DNA from: Eubacterium sp. MSJ-33
GTDB lineage: Bacteria; Bacillota; Clostridia; Lachnospirales; Lachnospiraceae
Length of the DNA: 64,000 bases
Assembly: GCF_022174665.1 (NCBI RefSeq)
Contig: NZ_CP076562.1
Coordinates: 2,062,525 to 2,126,524 of the forward strand
Direction: 5' to 3'
Shown here in pieces: positions 7,944-16,329 of the stretch. Below the pieces are notes generated by a model that had not been told where the DNA came from, ran no database searches, and worked only from the letters and a program-made list of their open reading frames with translations. The first letter of the stretch is position 1. Every line of letters begins with the position of its first letter. The position numbers were made by a program, and so were the translations under genes.

Positions 7944-8249
7944 ATGCCGTATGAAGAGATAAAAGGTATAGTTATTGCGGTGTTTGTTTTGGCGGTAGTG
8001 GGGCCATTTGTTGGAGATATCATCTCAAGGCATTCGAAGCATCGGAAACCTGAAAAGCCAATCCCAAAGGGAAGAATTTGGCAATCTAATGATGGTTCGC
8101 TGCCGATTCTTACGATAGCGGTGCGATTGGTTGAAAAACAGGAACAGGAAGAACTGGAAGAGGAAGAGGCACTGCAACGGGCGATAGAAGCTGTCTTGGC
8201 ACAGAACAAACGGGATTACCGTCAGGACATAAAAACTGGAAGGATTTGA
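7944..8249 (+). CDS. Hypothetical single-span membrane protein; same frame continues past TGA into a zinc-ribbon tail
   Basis: 101 residues from the ATG at 7944, preceded by GGGAGA. It has one membrane helix (about residues 6-26, IKGIVIAVFVLAVVGPFVGDI), a basic stretch, and a Glu-rich helix (EKQEQEELEEEEALQRAIE). The frame stops at TGA 8247-8249, but the same frame then reads ICPKCKKKNERYVTTCTCG and stops at TGA 8331-8333. That tail has the CPxC...CxC pattern of a zinc ribbon, which strongly suggests the gene once ran to 8333 and was cut by a nonsense change. Function is unknown. Confidence 0.55.
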   Translation: MPYEEIKGIVIAVFVLAVVGPFVGDIISRHSKHRKPEKPIPKGRIWQSNDGSLPILTIAVRLVEKQEQEELEEEEALQRAIEAVLAQNKRDYRQDIKTGRI

Positions 8250-8343
8250 ATCTGTCCGAAATGTAAGAAGAAAAATGAGAGATACGTTACAACCTGTACC
8301 TGTGGCACGCCGAGACCAGAGAAGAAAATATGATATTTAAGTC

Positions 8344-8372
8344 AGGGACGTTACATAAACCGTCCCTTTTTT
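8344..8372 (+). terminator. Rho-independent terminator
   Basis: AGGGACG (8344-8350) pairs perfectly with CGTCCCT (8361-8367), followed by a run of T. Confidence 0.85.
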
Positions 8373-8392
8373 AACGGATTGACAGAATCAGA

Positions 8393-8421
8393 TTGACAAT
8401 GTTGATAAAAAGATTTATTAT
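8393..8421 (+). promoter_or_regulatory. Promoter for the ORF6N gene group
   Basis: TTGACA (8393-8398), 17-base spacer, TATTAT (8416-8421). A second TTGACA lies at 8379-8384. It is placed between the terminator and the gene at 8459. Confidence 0.7.
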
Positions 8422-8458
8422 ATAGACAAAATGACAATGGCGATAAGTATATTAAACT

Positions 8459-9397
8459 ATGAAAAGAGGAGTTATGGGGGATACCACAGAATTAAGAACA
8501 TTAGAATCTATCAAAACACATGTGTATATGATTCGTGGACAACAGGTTATGTTAGATGTTGACTTGGCGGAGATTTATGGTTATGAGCTAAAAGCGATGA
8601 ATCAACAGGTTAAAAGAAATATTGAACGTTTTCCTGAAGATTTTATGTTTCAATTAAAAAAAGAGGAAATACCAATGGAATGTTTAAAGTCACAATTTGT
8701 GACTTTAAACGAAAATGGGAATAAACGTGGTATGCATATTAAAAAGATGCCATATGCTTTTACTGAGCAGGGCATATATATGCTTGCTACAGTACTAAAA
8801 GGTGAATTGGCTACTAAGCAAAGTATTTTTATTATGCGGGCTTTTAAGGAGATGCGCCATTTTATTGCCAACAATGCACTTATGTTTGAAAAAATAAATA
8901 GTATTGAGTTAAAACAACTGGAATATCAAAAGGAGACTGAGGAAAAGTTTGGAAGAATATTTGAATACATATCCAGTCATAAAAAAGATAATCAAAAGAT
9001 TTTCTTCGATGGGCAGATTTTTGATGCATTCAGTTTGCTTGCAGAGATCATAGGCCGTGCGAAAAAAGAAATTGTCTTGATTGATGGATACATAGATATA
9101 ACTACGTTAAATATTCTGGCAAAGAAGAATGTTGGTGTGGATGTTTTTGCATATACGTTTCCAAATGCAAAAATCTCCACACAGGATATCAATAAATTTA
9201 ATGCACAGTATCCAACATTAACAGTAAAGAAAACGATTGCTTTTCATGACCGTTTTCTCATTATAGATGGCGCTGAAGGCTATCATGTTGGAGCCTCGTT
9301 AAAGGATGCTGGGAAGAAATGCTTTGGAATTAACAGAATACAGGGGATTGATGATATTAAGGGAATAATTAAAAAAGCACAGCAGACAAGTGCGTAA
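8459..9397 (+). CDS. ORF6N-domain protein with C-terminal phospholipase D-like domain
   Basis: 312 residues from the ATG at 8459 (ATG 8474 is also possible; GAGGAG lies only two bases before it). Residues ~12-100 are an ORF6N domain (VYMIRGQQVMLDVDLAEIYG, QVKRNIERFPEDFMFQL), typical of phage and mobile-element regulators. A helical linker follows. From about 180 the protein has a PLD-like fold with IVLIDGYIDITTLN and one HxK/Rx4D-type motif HDRFLIID, in which Arg replaces the usual Lys; YHVGASLKDAG follows. A nuclease or nucleic-acid-binding role is inferred. It stands first in a three-gene run. Confidence 0.8.
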   Translation: MKRGVMGDTTELRTLESIKTHVYMIRGQQVMLDVDLAEIYGYELKAMNQQVKRNIERFPEDFMFQLKKEEIPMECLKSQFVTLNENGNKRGMHIKKMPYAFTEQGIYMLATVLKGELATKQSIFIMRAFKEMRHFIANNALMFEKINSIELKQLEYQKETEEKFGRIFEYISSHKKDNQKIFFDGQIFDAFSLLAEIIGRAKKEIVLIDGYIDITTLNILAKKNVGVDVFAYTFPNAKISTQDINKFNAQYPTLTVKKTIAFHDRFLIIDGAEGYHVGASLKDAGKKCFGINRIQGIDDIKGIIKKAQQTSA

Positions 9398-9412
9398 ACG
9401 GAGGAAATAGAG

Positions 9413-9700
9413 ATGGAGAAAAATATCACACTGGAAGATGCAATGAAAAGAATTAAGAAGCTGGAAAAAGAGAATGCAGAACTTAAGGAAGAACTGGAAT
9501 ATTATAAAAATCGGAAAATGAGTGGCCGGCAGAAACATAATGCAAAATGGATGGCAATATACAATGATTTTGTTGTTGGATACGAGAATGGTATGACAAT
9601 GGTGGAGATTGCAAAACGAAATCACGTCAGTGAACGGACGATTTACAGGTATAAAGCGTATTATGACAAAATGAGGGAAGAGAAGCATGGCGAGGAATAG
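9413..9700 (+). CDS. Small coiled-coil plus helix-turn-helix protein
   Basis: 95 residues after a good GGAGGAAAT ribosome site. Residues 5-35 form a coiled coil (MKRIKKLEKENAELKEELEY). Residues ~55-85 form a resolvase/Hin-type HTH (ENGMTMVEIAKRNHVSERTI). It overlaps the next gene by 14 bases, so the two are translationally coupled. Probably a DNA-binding regulator or partner of the KilA-N protein; exact function unknown. Confidence 0.7.
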   Translation: MEKNITLEDAMKRIKKLEKENAELKEELEYYKNRKMSGRQKHNAKWMAIYNDFVVGYENGMTMVEIAKRNHVSERTIYRYKAYYDKMREEKHGEE

Positions 9701-10571
9701 AATTATAACTGTACAAAATATCCCAATTACTATATCAGAAGCAGATTTAGATGATTATATTTGTATCACGGATATGGCGGCGGCTAAATCAGAAAGTTCC
9801 AGAGCAGCGGATGTAGTAAGAAATTGGCTTAGAAATAGAACAACTTTAGAATATTTGTCAACGTGGGAAGAGATATATAATCCGAATTTTAAAGTGTTCG
9901 AATCTGAACACTTTAAAAAACAAGCAGGTTTATTGACTTTTACACCAAGTGTGTCTGAATGGGTAAATCAGACCAGCGCAATAGGTTTATTTGTAAAGAA
10001 AGGACGCTATGGAGGAACTTTTGCACACAAAGATATTGCATTTGAATTTGCGTCGGCAATAAGCCCTGTTTTTAAATTGTATTTGATAAAGGAATTTCAA
10101 AGGCTTAAAGAACAGGAAAATGACATAAAGAAAATTGAATGGAGTGCAAAACGATTTCTCTCTAAAAATAATTATTTGATTCAAACCGATGCTGTAAAAA
10201 ACTACTTGATTCCTGTATGTAACTATAGAGAAAATTTGCAATGGCTGCCATATGCTGAAGAAGCAGATTTGCTAAATGTTGCTCTGTTTGGATTTACTGC
10301 CAAAGCATGGAGAGATGCGAATCCAGAGCTTGCTAAGCATAGTAATATTAGAGACTATTCTTCGATAAATGAATTAACAGTTTTGTCAAATCTTGAAACA
10401 CATAATGCCCAAATGATTCGCGAAGGAAAAAGTAAGGAGCAACGTTTTAGTATATTAAAGGAGATAGCGGAGTATCAGATAAACATTTTAAATGAAGCTC
10501 AAAATATCAGCAATAGAGATGAGCGAATAAAACAAGTGACAAATTCCCCCGAACAGGTTATAATAAAATGA
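9687..10571 (+). CDS. KilA-N domain protein
   Basis: 294 residues. The first ~130 residues match a KilA-N DNA-binding domain: YICITDMAAAKSESSRAADVVRNWLRNR, then TLEYLSTWEEI and a GRYGGTFAHKDIAFEFASAISP segment. The C-terminal half is helical (FQRLKEQENDIKKIEWSAKR and beyond) with no enzyme motif. KilA-N proteins occur in phages, plasmids and mobile islands as regulators or anti-repressors. It overlaps the upstream HTH gene. The pgi promoter is embedded in its last codons. Confidence 0.85.
   Translation: MARNRIITVQNIPITISEADLDDYICITDMAAAKSESSRAADVVRNWLRNRTTLEYLSTWEEIYNPNFKVFESEHFKKQAGLLTFTPSVSEWVNQTSAIGLFVKKGRYGGTFAHKDIAFEFASAISPVFKLYLIKEFQRLKEQENDIKKIEWSAKRFLSKNNYLIQTDAVKNYLIPVCNYRENLQWLPYAEEADLLNVALFGFTAKAWRDANPELAKHSNIRDYSSINELTVLSNLETHNAQMIREGKSKEQRFSILKEIAEYQINILNEAQNISNRDERIKQVTNSPEQVIIK
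10536..10564 (+). promoter_or_regulatory. Promoter of pgi
   Basis: GTGACA (10536-10541), 17-base spacer, TATAAT (10559-10564), lying within the 3' end of the KilA-N gene. A small GGCG/CGCC hairpin (10574-10586) and an ACGGAGGAAAG ribosome site follow. Confidence 0.65.
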
Positions 10572-10611
10572 GCTGGCGTCTTACGCCAAATAGATTACGG
10601 AGGAAAGAAAA

Positions 10612-12195
10612 ATGACAAATTGGAAAAATCTTGATACTTTGGATTCTTACAAGGCACTCAAAGCTTGTAAGGGCAGTGTAGATCTCACAACTGTTATGGC
10701 TGGTGAGAGCGGTGCAGACCGTGCGAAGAATTACAGCGTACCGATGGCAGAGAAGCTTACTTACAACTTCGCTGCAAAGGAAGTAGACGATACAGTTTTG
10801 GAGAAGCTTGCAGCCCTTGCCAAGGAAGCAGAACTTGTTGACAAGTTCCAGGAGCTTTACAACGGGGCCGTTATCAATACAGGAGAGAACCGTCTGGTTC
10901 TTCATCAGATGACACGTGGTCAGCTTGGCGAACCGGTCAAGGCAGACGGCGTAGACAAGAGAACATTCTATGTAGAGCAGCAGAACCGTATTGCAGAGTT
11001 TGCAAATAAGGTACATAATGGCGAGATTACAAATGCAGCCGGAGAGAAGTTCACAACCGTTGTACAGATCGGTATCGGTGGCAGTGACCTTGGTCCTCGT
11101 GCAATGTATCTGGCACTTGAGAACTGGGCAAAGAAGAACGGTACATTCAAGATGGATGCAAAGTTCATCAGTAATGTTGATCCGGATGATGCGGCAGCAG
11201 TTCTTGCATCTACCGATGTAGCACATTCCATCTTTGTACTTGTATCAAAGTCCGGTACAACCTTGGAGACACTTACAAATGAGTCTTTCGTGAAGGATGC
11301 ACTTGCAAAGGCAGGCTTGGATGCTTCTAAGCATATGATTGCCGTTACAAGTGAGACATCTCCACTTGCAAAGAGCGATGATTATCTTGCAGCATTCTTT
11401 ATGGATGATTATATCGGCGGTCGTTATTCTTCTACATCAGCTGTTGGTGGTGCCGTACTTTCACTGGCATTTGGCCCGGATGTATTTGCACGTTTCTTAA
11501 ATGGTGCAGCCGCAGAAGATGAGACAGCAAAGAATACGGATATCAGGAAGAACCCGGCTATGCTGGATGCATTGATCGGTGTTTACGAGCGTAACGTACT
11601 TGGTTACCCTGCAACAACCGTTCTTCCATACTCACAGGCACTGAGCCGTTTCCCTGCACATTTACAGCAGCTCGATATGGAGTCCAATGGTAAGTCTGTA
11701 AACCGTTTTGGTGAGCCGGTTGATTACCCAACAGGTCCGGTAATCTTCGGTGAGCCGGGAACAAACGGACAGCATTCCTTCTATCAGTTATTGCATCAGG
11801 GAACTGATATTGTTCCATTGCAGTTTATCGCATTCAAGAACAGCCAGATCGGTACCGATGTAGAGATTCAGGGAAGCACAAGCCAGAAGAAGCTCTGCGC
11901 AAATGTTGCTGCACAGATCGTAGCATTTGCATGTGGTAAGAAGGATGCAAACAGTAACAAGAACTTTAAGGGTGGTCGTCCATCTTCTATCATCATCGGT
12001 GAGCAGGTTGATCCGGAGACACTCGGTGCACTGCTTGCACACTTCGAGAACAAGGTTATGTTCCAGGGATTCCTGTGGAACATTAACAGCTTCGATCAGG
12101 AAGGAGTTCAGCTCGGTAAGGTACTTGCGAAGAAGGTACTTGCACACGAGACAGATGGCGCGTTGAAGGTATACAGTGATCTGTTTGGAATCTAA
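10612..12195 (+). CDS. pgi: Glucose-6-phosphate isomerase
   Basis: Interconverts glucose 6-phosphate and fructose 6-phosphate in the cytoplasm. 527 residues, the long form of the family. Sugar-isomerase (SIS) signatures are clear: VVQIGIGGSDLGPRAMYLAL (~150-170), VLVSKSGTTLETLTNESF (~208-225), FGEPGTNGQHSFYQLLHQG (~383-401, the PGI active-site signature) and a C-terminal FDQEGVQLGKVLAKKVL. Codon use is strongly biased and more regular than in the accessory genes upstream, as in a highly expressed gene. It is transcribed alone: its own promoter upstream, a terminator downstream. Confidence 0.97.
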   Translation: MTNWKNLDTLDSYKALKACKGSVDLTTVMAGESGADRAKNYSVPMAEKLTYNFAAKEVDDTVLEKLAALAKEAELVDKFQELYNGAVINTGENRLVLHQMTRGQLGEPVKADGVDKRTFYVEQQNRIAEFANKVHNGEITNAAGEKFTTVVQIGIGGSDLGPRAMYLALENWAKKNGTFKMDAKFISNVDPDDAAAVLASTDVAHSIFVLVSKSGTTLETLTNESFVKDALAKAGLDASKHMIAVTSETSPLAKSDDYLAAFFMDDYIGGRYSSTSAVGGAVLSLAFGPDVFARFLNGAAAEDETAKNTDIRKNPAMLDALIGVYERNVLGYPATTVLPYSQALSRFPAHLQQLDMESNGKSVNRFGEPVDYPTGPVIFGEPGTNGQHSFYQLLHQGTDIVPLQFIAFKNSQIGTDVEIQGSTSQKKLCANVAAQIVAFACGKKDANSNKNFKGGRPSSIIIGEQVDPETLGALLAHFENKVMFQGFLWNINSFDQEGVQLGKVLAKKVLAHETDGALKVYSDLFGI

Positions 12196-12322
12196 GAGGA
12201 CAGCACAAGTTTGATATTCGTGTGTGTCAGACTGTATATCAGACGTCAGACGGATATTAGGCGGATGGATGTAAAGCATCCGTGCAGATATACCGATATA
12301 TATAATAGAAGAAGCAATGACA

Positions 12323-12368
12323 AAAAGCCGTCGGGCTGGGACATAAGTTTCCCAGTTCGGCGGCTTTT
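12323..12368 (+). terminator. Terminator after pgi
   Basis: AAAAGCCG (12323-12330) pairs with CGGCTTTT (12361-12368), with an inner TGGGA/TCCCA stem. The flanking A and T tracts make it plausible in both directions. Confidence 0.8.
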
Positions 12369-12455
12369 CCGTGGGATCTGTTGACATATAATTTTCCATT
12401 CGCAATATAATGAATATAAAACAAACAAAAAACTTTATAAATTGAGGAAAAAATG

Positions 12456-12484
12456 TTGTCAAAAGCTGGAAAACTGTGTAATAT
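12456..12484 (+). promoter_or_regulatory. Promoter of the amino-acid symporter gene
   Basis: TTGTCA (12456-12461), 17-base spacer, TAATAT (12479-12484), 47 bases before the ATG. Confidence 0.6.
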
Positions 12485-12530
12485 AGAGAACATGTTGTTA
12501 AAATAAAACAAAGGAGAGGAAACTGAAAAT

Positions 12531-13979
12531 ATGAAATCAGGAATCGTAGGAAACATGTGGGAAGCAATTAATAGCTTTTTGACAAAAGTAGATGATTTCG
12601 TCTGGGGTCCGCCGCTTATGATTTTGATCATTGCAGGTGGAATCCTTCTTACCATCCGCATGGGTGTGCTGCAGGTCCGTAAACTGCCACTTGCCCTGAA
12701 ATGGATGGTGAAAAATGAGGAAGAGGGCGAAGGAGAGGTAACCTCATTCGGTGCACTCTGTACGGCACTTTCAGCGACGATTGGAACCGGAAATATCGTC
12801 GGCGTCGCAACAGCGATCGGAGCCGGTGGTCCGGGTGCTCTGTTCTGGATGGTGCTTGCTGCATTCTTCGGAATGGCAACCAAGTATGCAGAAGGACTCC
12901 TTGCAGTTAAGTATCGTGTCGTAGATGAAGATAATCATGCACTTGGTGGACCGTTTTACTATATCGAAAAAGGTATGGGTACAAAATGGAAATGGCTTGC
13001 GAAGATCTTTGCATTCTTCGGTATCTGTGTAGGATTGTTCGGCATCGGAACATTCTCACAGGTAAATGGTATTGCATCGGCTGTCGAGGGATTCTTCGAT
13101 CCGAATGAATCATGGAGCGTAGAGATTCCCGGAATCGGTACATATTCGTGGACGGTTGTAATCGCATCTTTGATTTTGAGTGTCTGTGTGGCGCTTGTGC
13201 TGATCGGTGGTATCAAGCGTATTGCAAATGTATCCCAGATCGTCGTTCCTTTTATGGCAGTGCTTTATGTTCTGCTTTGCCTGATGCTTCTCATCTGCAA
13301 TATCAAAGAGATTCCGGATGCGTTCGTAACAATCGTAAAGGGCGCGTTCAATCCAAAGGCAGTGACCGGTGGTGTGGTTGGTACGATGATTGTTGCAATG
13401 CAGAAGGGTGTTGCAAGAGGTATCTTCTCAAATGAATCCGGTCTTGGCTCTGCGCCAATCGCTGCAGCCGCTGCAAAGACAAAGGAGCCGGTACGTCAGG
13501 GTCTGGTTTCTATGACGGGTACATTTATTGATACAATCATCATCTGTACGATGACAGGACTTTCTATCGTATTGACAGGTGCTTGGCAGCAGGAAGGCTT
13601 AGAGGGTGTACAGGTAACAACCTACGCATTCCAGGAGGGACTTCCGATTTCCGAGCAGGTAGCTGCGTTCCTGTTGATGCTGTGTCTGGTATTCTTCGCA
13701 TTTACAACGATCCTTGGATGGGATTACTATTCGGAGCGCTGTCTGGAATACCTGTCAGGCAAGAACAAGAAGGCAATCCTTGTATATCGCTGGTTATACA
13801 TCTTAGCCGTATTCATCGGACCATACATGACAGTAAAGGCAGTATGGACGATTGCGGATATCTTCAACGGATTGATGGCGATTCCGAACATGATCGCAAT
13901 CTTCGCTTTGAGTGGTGTGGTTGTGAAGGAGACAAAGGACTTCTTCAAGCGCCATGCAGAGCAGAATCAGTTTAAGTAA
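12531..13979 (+). CDS. Alanine/glycine:cation symporter (AGCS family)
   Basis: 482 residues with about ten hydrophobic membrane segments from residue ~20 onward. The family signature is GTGNIVGVATAIGAGGPGAL (about 84-103), and the conserved NESGLGSAPIAAAAAKT stretch lies near 303-320. Members import alanine or glycine with Na+ (or H+). The start is fixed by AAAGGAGAGG upstream. It has its own promoter and terminator, so it is monocistronic. Substrate preference cannot be read from sequence. Confidence 0.95.
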   Translation: MKSGIVGNMWEAINSFLTKVDDFVWGPPLMILIIAGGILLTIRMGVLQVRKLPLALKWMVKNEEEGEGEVTSFGALCTALSATIGTGNIVGVATAIGAGGPGALFWMVLAAFFGMATKYAEGLLAVKYRVVDEDNHALGGPFYYIEKGMGTKWKWLAKIFAFFGICVGLFGIGTFSQVNGIASAVEGFFDPNESWSVEIPGIGTYSWTVVIASLILSVCVALVLIGGIKRIANVSQIVVPFMAVLYVLLCLMLLICNIKEIPDAFVTIVKGAFNPKAVTGGVVGTMIVAMQKGVARGIFSNESGLGSAPIAAAAAKTKEPVRQGLVSMTGTFIDTIIICTMTGLSIVLTGAWQQEGLEGVQVTTYAFQEGLPISEQVAAFLLMLCLVFFAFTTILGWDYYSERCLEYLSGKNKKAILVYRWLYILAVFIGPYMTVKAVWTIADIFNGLMAIPNMIAIFALSGVVVKETKDFFKRHAEQNQFK

Positions 13980-13993
13980 ATAACATGATTTTG

Positions 13994-14030
13994 AAACAGG
14001 TGTGCTGTATCGTTGCGGCATGCCTGTTTT
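13994..14030 (+). terminator. Terminator after the symporter gene
   Basis: AAACAGGTGTGC (13994-14005) pairs with GCATGCCTGTTT (14018-14029; two G-T pairs) and continues into T. Confidence 0.75.
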
Positions 14031-14068
14031 TGCGTAAGCAAGACTTCACACTTTTTTCACAATTTTTA

Positions 14069-14095
14069 TTAGCACTCACTATTGACGAGTGCTAA
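14069..14095. promoter_or_regulatory. CIRCE element (HrcA operator)
   Basis: A perfect TTAGCACTC (14069-14077), nine-base spacer, GAGTGCTAA (14087-14095). This is the exact CIRCE consensus bound by the heat-shock repressor HrcA. It overlaps the promoter -35 of the Hsp20 gene. Confidence 0.97.
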
Positions 14096-14110
14096 TAAGT
14101 GTGTTATAGT
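14082..14110 (+). promoter_or_regulatory. Promoter of hsp20
   Basis: TTGACG (14082-14087), 17-base spacer, TATAGT (14105-14110). The -35 box spans the CIRCE spacer and the start of its right half-site, so HrcA binding would block the polymerase. The leader to the ATG is about 95 bases. Confidence 0.85.
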
Positions 14111-14210
14111 ACATCTAGAACATGAGGGAAGGCCTAGAGAAGGGAACCCGAGTGGGAAGGAAATAAAAACAAACACAGATCATTGTGAAGTATAAAAGGA
14201 GGTATGGCTT

Positions 14211-14645
14211 ATGTTAATGCCAAGTTTATTTACAAATAGTTTTATGGATGATTTTTTTGATACACCAAGTTTTGGTGTCTATAAGTACGATGTACCGGCT
14301 CAGAATCTGATGAGTACCGATGTGTTCGAGAAGGAAGACGGTTACGAGATTGATATGAACCTTCCGGGATTCAAGAAGGAAGATGTAACCGGAGAAGTAA
14401 AGGATGGTTACCTGATCATCAAGGCTTCGACAAAGAACTCTAAGGATGAGAAGGATGCCAAGGGCAAATACATCCGTAAGGAACGTTATGAAGGTTCCTG
14501 CAACAGATCCTTCTATGTGGGTGATGCGATTACACAGGAAGATATCAAGGCAAAATTCGAGGATGGTGTTTTGAAGATTACTGTACCGAAGAAAGAAGCA
14601 AAACCACAGGTGGAAGAGAAGAAATTCATTGCCATCGAAGGATAA
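14211..14645 (+). CDS. hsp20: Small heat-shock protein, Hsp20/alpha-crystallin family
   Basis: ATP-independent holdase chaperone that binds unfolding proteins in the cytoplasm. 144 residues, with a typical short N-terminal arm (MLMPSLFTNSFMDDFFD), an alpha-crystallin domain at about 35-130 (DVFEKEDGYEIDMNLPGFKK, GDAITQEDIKAKFEDG) and the family motif GVLKITVPKKE near 120-130. A C-terminal tail follows. GGAGG precedes the ATG. Regulation by HrcA through the upstream CIRCE is directly visible. Confidence 0.97.
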   Translation: MLMPSLFTNSFMDDFFDTPSFGVYKYDVPAQNLMSTDVFEKEDGYEIDMNLPGFKKEDVTGEVKDGYLIIKASTKNSKDEKDAKGKYIRKERYEGSCNRSFYVGDAITQEDIKAKFEDGVLKITVPKKEAKPQVEEKKFIAIEG

Positions 14646-14692
14646 TTTAAATAGCTAGTCAGACGATTTTTCGTTTCCCCTCTCTTACTGGG

Positions 14693-14729
14693 CGACCGCC
14701 GTATAAGCGGTCGTCCTTTTTGCTTTTTT
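14693..14729 (+). terminator. Terminator after hsp20
   Basis: CGACCGC (14693-14699) pairs with GCGGTCG (14707-14713), followed by CCTTTTTGCTTTTTT. Confidence 0.9.
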
Positions 14730-14747
14730 GTCTATCATACAATTATA

Positions 14748-14776
14748 TTTACAAAACATACGTTCCGTATTAGAAT
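14748..14776 (+). promoter_or_regulatory. SOS-type promoter with LexA-like dyad in the spacer
   Basis: TTTACA (14748-14753), 17-base spacer, TAGAAT (14771-14776). Inside the spacer, AAACATACGTTC (14754-14765) matches the Firmicute LexA box GAACNNNNGTTC at all but the first position. This fits damage-inducible control of the polymerase gene that follows. Confidence 0.75.
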
Positions 14777-14814
14777 AAATACATATGGGAAAGCTTGATG
14801 TAAGGAGCAGCAAT

Positions 14815-16329
14815 ATGCGGCAGTATATAGCAATTGATCTAAAATCGTTTTATGCATCGGTAGAGTGCGTGGAGCGGGGATTAAATCCGCTCACGACGAA
14901 CCTTGTAGTAGCAGATGAGAGCCGGACAGAGAAGACAATCTGTCTGGCAGTTTCGCCTTCTTTGAAATCCTATGGTATCTCAGGGCGGGCGCGTCTGTTT
15001 GAGGTCGTACAGAAGGTGAAGGAGATCAATCGTCAGAGGCTGGCATTTGCACCGGAACGGGAATTTACCGGATCATCATATGAGAATAACAAGGTCAAGG
15101 CAGATCCAAGACTTGCACTTGATTACATTGCTGCGAAACCACGGATGGCATATTACATGAAATATAGTACCCGTATTTACGATACTTATCTGAAATATGT
15201 GGCATCGGAGGATATGCATGTCTATTCAGTAGATGAGGTGTTTATTGATGCGACAGCATATCTTCATACATATCAGATGACTGCCCGACAGCTTGCGGAG
15301 ACGATGATTCAGGATGTATATGAGACAACAGGGATTACAGCGACAGCGGGTATTGGAACGAATCTGTATTTGGCGAAGATTGCAATGGATATCGAGGCGA
15401 AGCACATGCAGCCGGATGAACGTGGGGCACGAATCGCAGAGCTGGATGAGATGACCTACCGTAAACTGCTGTGGAATCATGAACCATTGACGGATTTCTG
15501 GCGGGTGGGGGCCGGTTATCAGAAAAAACTGCACGCACAAAATCTGTATACGATGGGTGATATCGCAAGGTGTTCATTGGGAGAAGAAAATGATTATTAC
15601 AACGAGGAGCTGTTATATAAGCTTTTTGGTGTGAATGCGGAATTGCTGATTGATCATGCATGGGGGTACGAGCCATGTACAATTGAGGAGATTAAGGCGT
15701 ATCGGCCGGAGAGCAACAGCATCAGTTCAGGGCAGGTGCTGCAATGTCCTTATACATGTGAAAAAGCGCGCGTAGTCGTGCAGGAAATGACGGAGGCACT
15801 GGTGCTGGAACTGGTTCAAAAAGGGCTTGTTACGAATCAGATGGTACTTACAGTGGGGTATGATATCGAAAATCTGTCTGCCGGGGCAAATGGATATTGC
15901 GGAGAGGTGACGAGTGACCGGTATGGACGGAAAGTGCCAAAGCATGCACATGGTACGGAGAATCTGGAAGGGTATTCATCTTTAACGAGTAAGATTGAGG
16001 CAGCCGTGCTTCGCTTATATGATCGAATCGTAGATGAGAAGCTGCTTGTGCGGCGGATGAATGTCGTAGCGAACCGTGTGATCCGCAAGCAGGATGTGAA
16101 GGAAGAATCAAAAGGTTTTGAACAGCTTAATCTATTCACGGACTATGCAGTGTTAGAAAAAGAGAAAGAAGCAGAGAAGGAGAAGGAAGCGAAGGAAGAG
16201 CAGATGCAGCAGGCATTGCTTGCAATCAAGCATAAATACGGAAAAAATGCGGTGCTCCGGGGAATGAATTTCCGAGAGGGTGCAACCGCGCGCGATAGGA
16301 ATAATCAGATTGGAGGGCATAAAGCGTGA
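14815..16329 (+). CDS. Y-family translesion DNA polymerase (UvrX/UmuC-like)
   Basis: Error-prone lesion-bypass polymerase. I place the start at ATG 14815 (AAGGAG seven bases upstream) rather than 14785, which lies only eight bases past the -10 box. 504 residues: the N-terminal catalytic motif YIAIDLKSFYASVECVERGL, then YSVDEVFIDAT with the second acidic pair, TAGIGTNLYLAKIAMD, helix-hairpin-helix thumb near 235-260, and a little-finger domain to ~435. A highly charged coil (EKEKEAEKEKEAKEEQ) near 440-465 is followed by a tail. It lacks a clear beta-clamp consensus that I can assign. It overlaps the next gene by four bases. Confidence 0.93.
   Translation: MRQYIAIDLKSFYASVECVERGLNPLTTNLVVADESRTEKTICLAVSPSLKSYGISGRARLFEVVQKVKEINRQRLAFAPEREFTGSSYENNKVKADPRLALDYIAAKPRMAYYMKYSTRIYDTYLKYVASEDMHVYSVDEVFIDATAYLHTYQMTARQLAETMIQDVYETTGITATAGIGTNLYLAKIAMDIEAKHMQPDERGARIAELDEMTYRKLLWNHEPLTDFWRVGAGYQKKLHAQNLYTMGDIARCSLGEENDYYNEELLYKLFGVNAELLIDHAWGYEPCTIEEIKAYRPESNSISSGQVLQCPYTCEKARVVVQEMTEALVLELVQKGLVTNQMVLTVGYDIENLSAGANGYCGEVTSDRYGRKVPKHAHGTENLEGYSSLTSKIEAAVLRLYDRIVDEKLLVRRMNVVANRVIRKQDVKEESKGFEQLNLFTDYAVLEKEKEAEKEKEAKEEQMQQALLAIKHKYGKNAVLRGMNFREGATARDRNNQIGGHKA

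Larger units (their letters stand above)
12196..12530 (+). promoter_or_regulatory. pgi-symporter intergenic region
   Basis: 335 bases without a gene. In order: a CGGATG/CATCCG hairpin (12262-12282), the terminator at 12323-12368, an AT-rich stretch, and the promoter of the next gene at 12456-12484 (TTGTCA, 17 bases, TAATAT). No coding signal was seen. Confidence 0.6.

Noticed and set aside
8374-10571. Prophage
   Set aside because: Only regulator-type genes (ORF6N, HTH, KilA-N) are present; no capsid, tail, lysis or packaging genes.
14785-14814. Upstream ATG of the Y-family polymerase
   Set aside because: It lies eight bases after the -10 box and lacks a ribosome site; ATG 14815 has AAGGAG.
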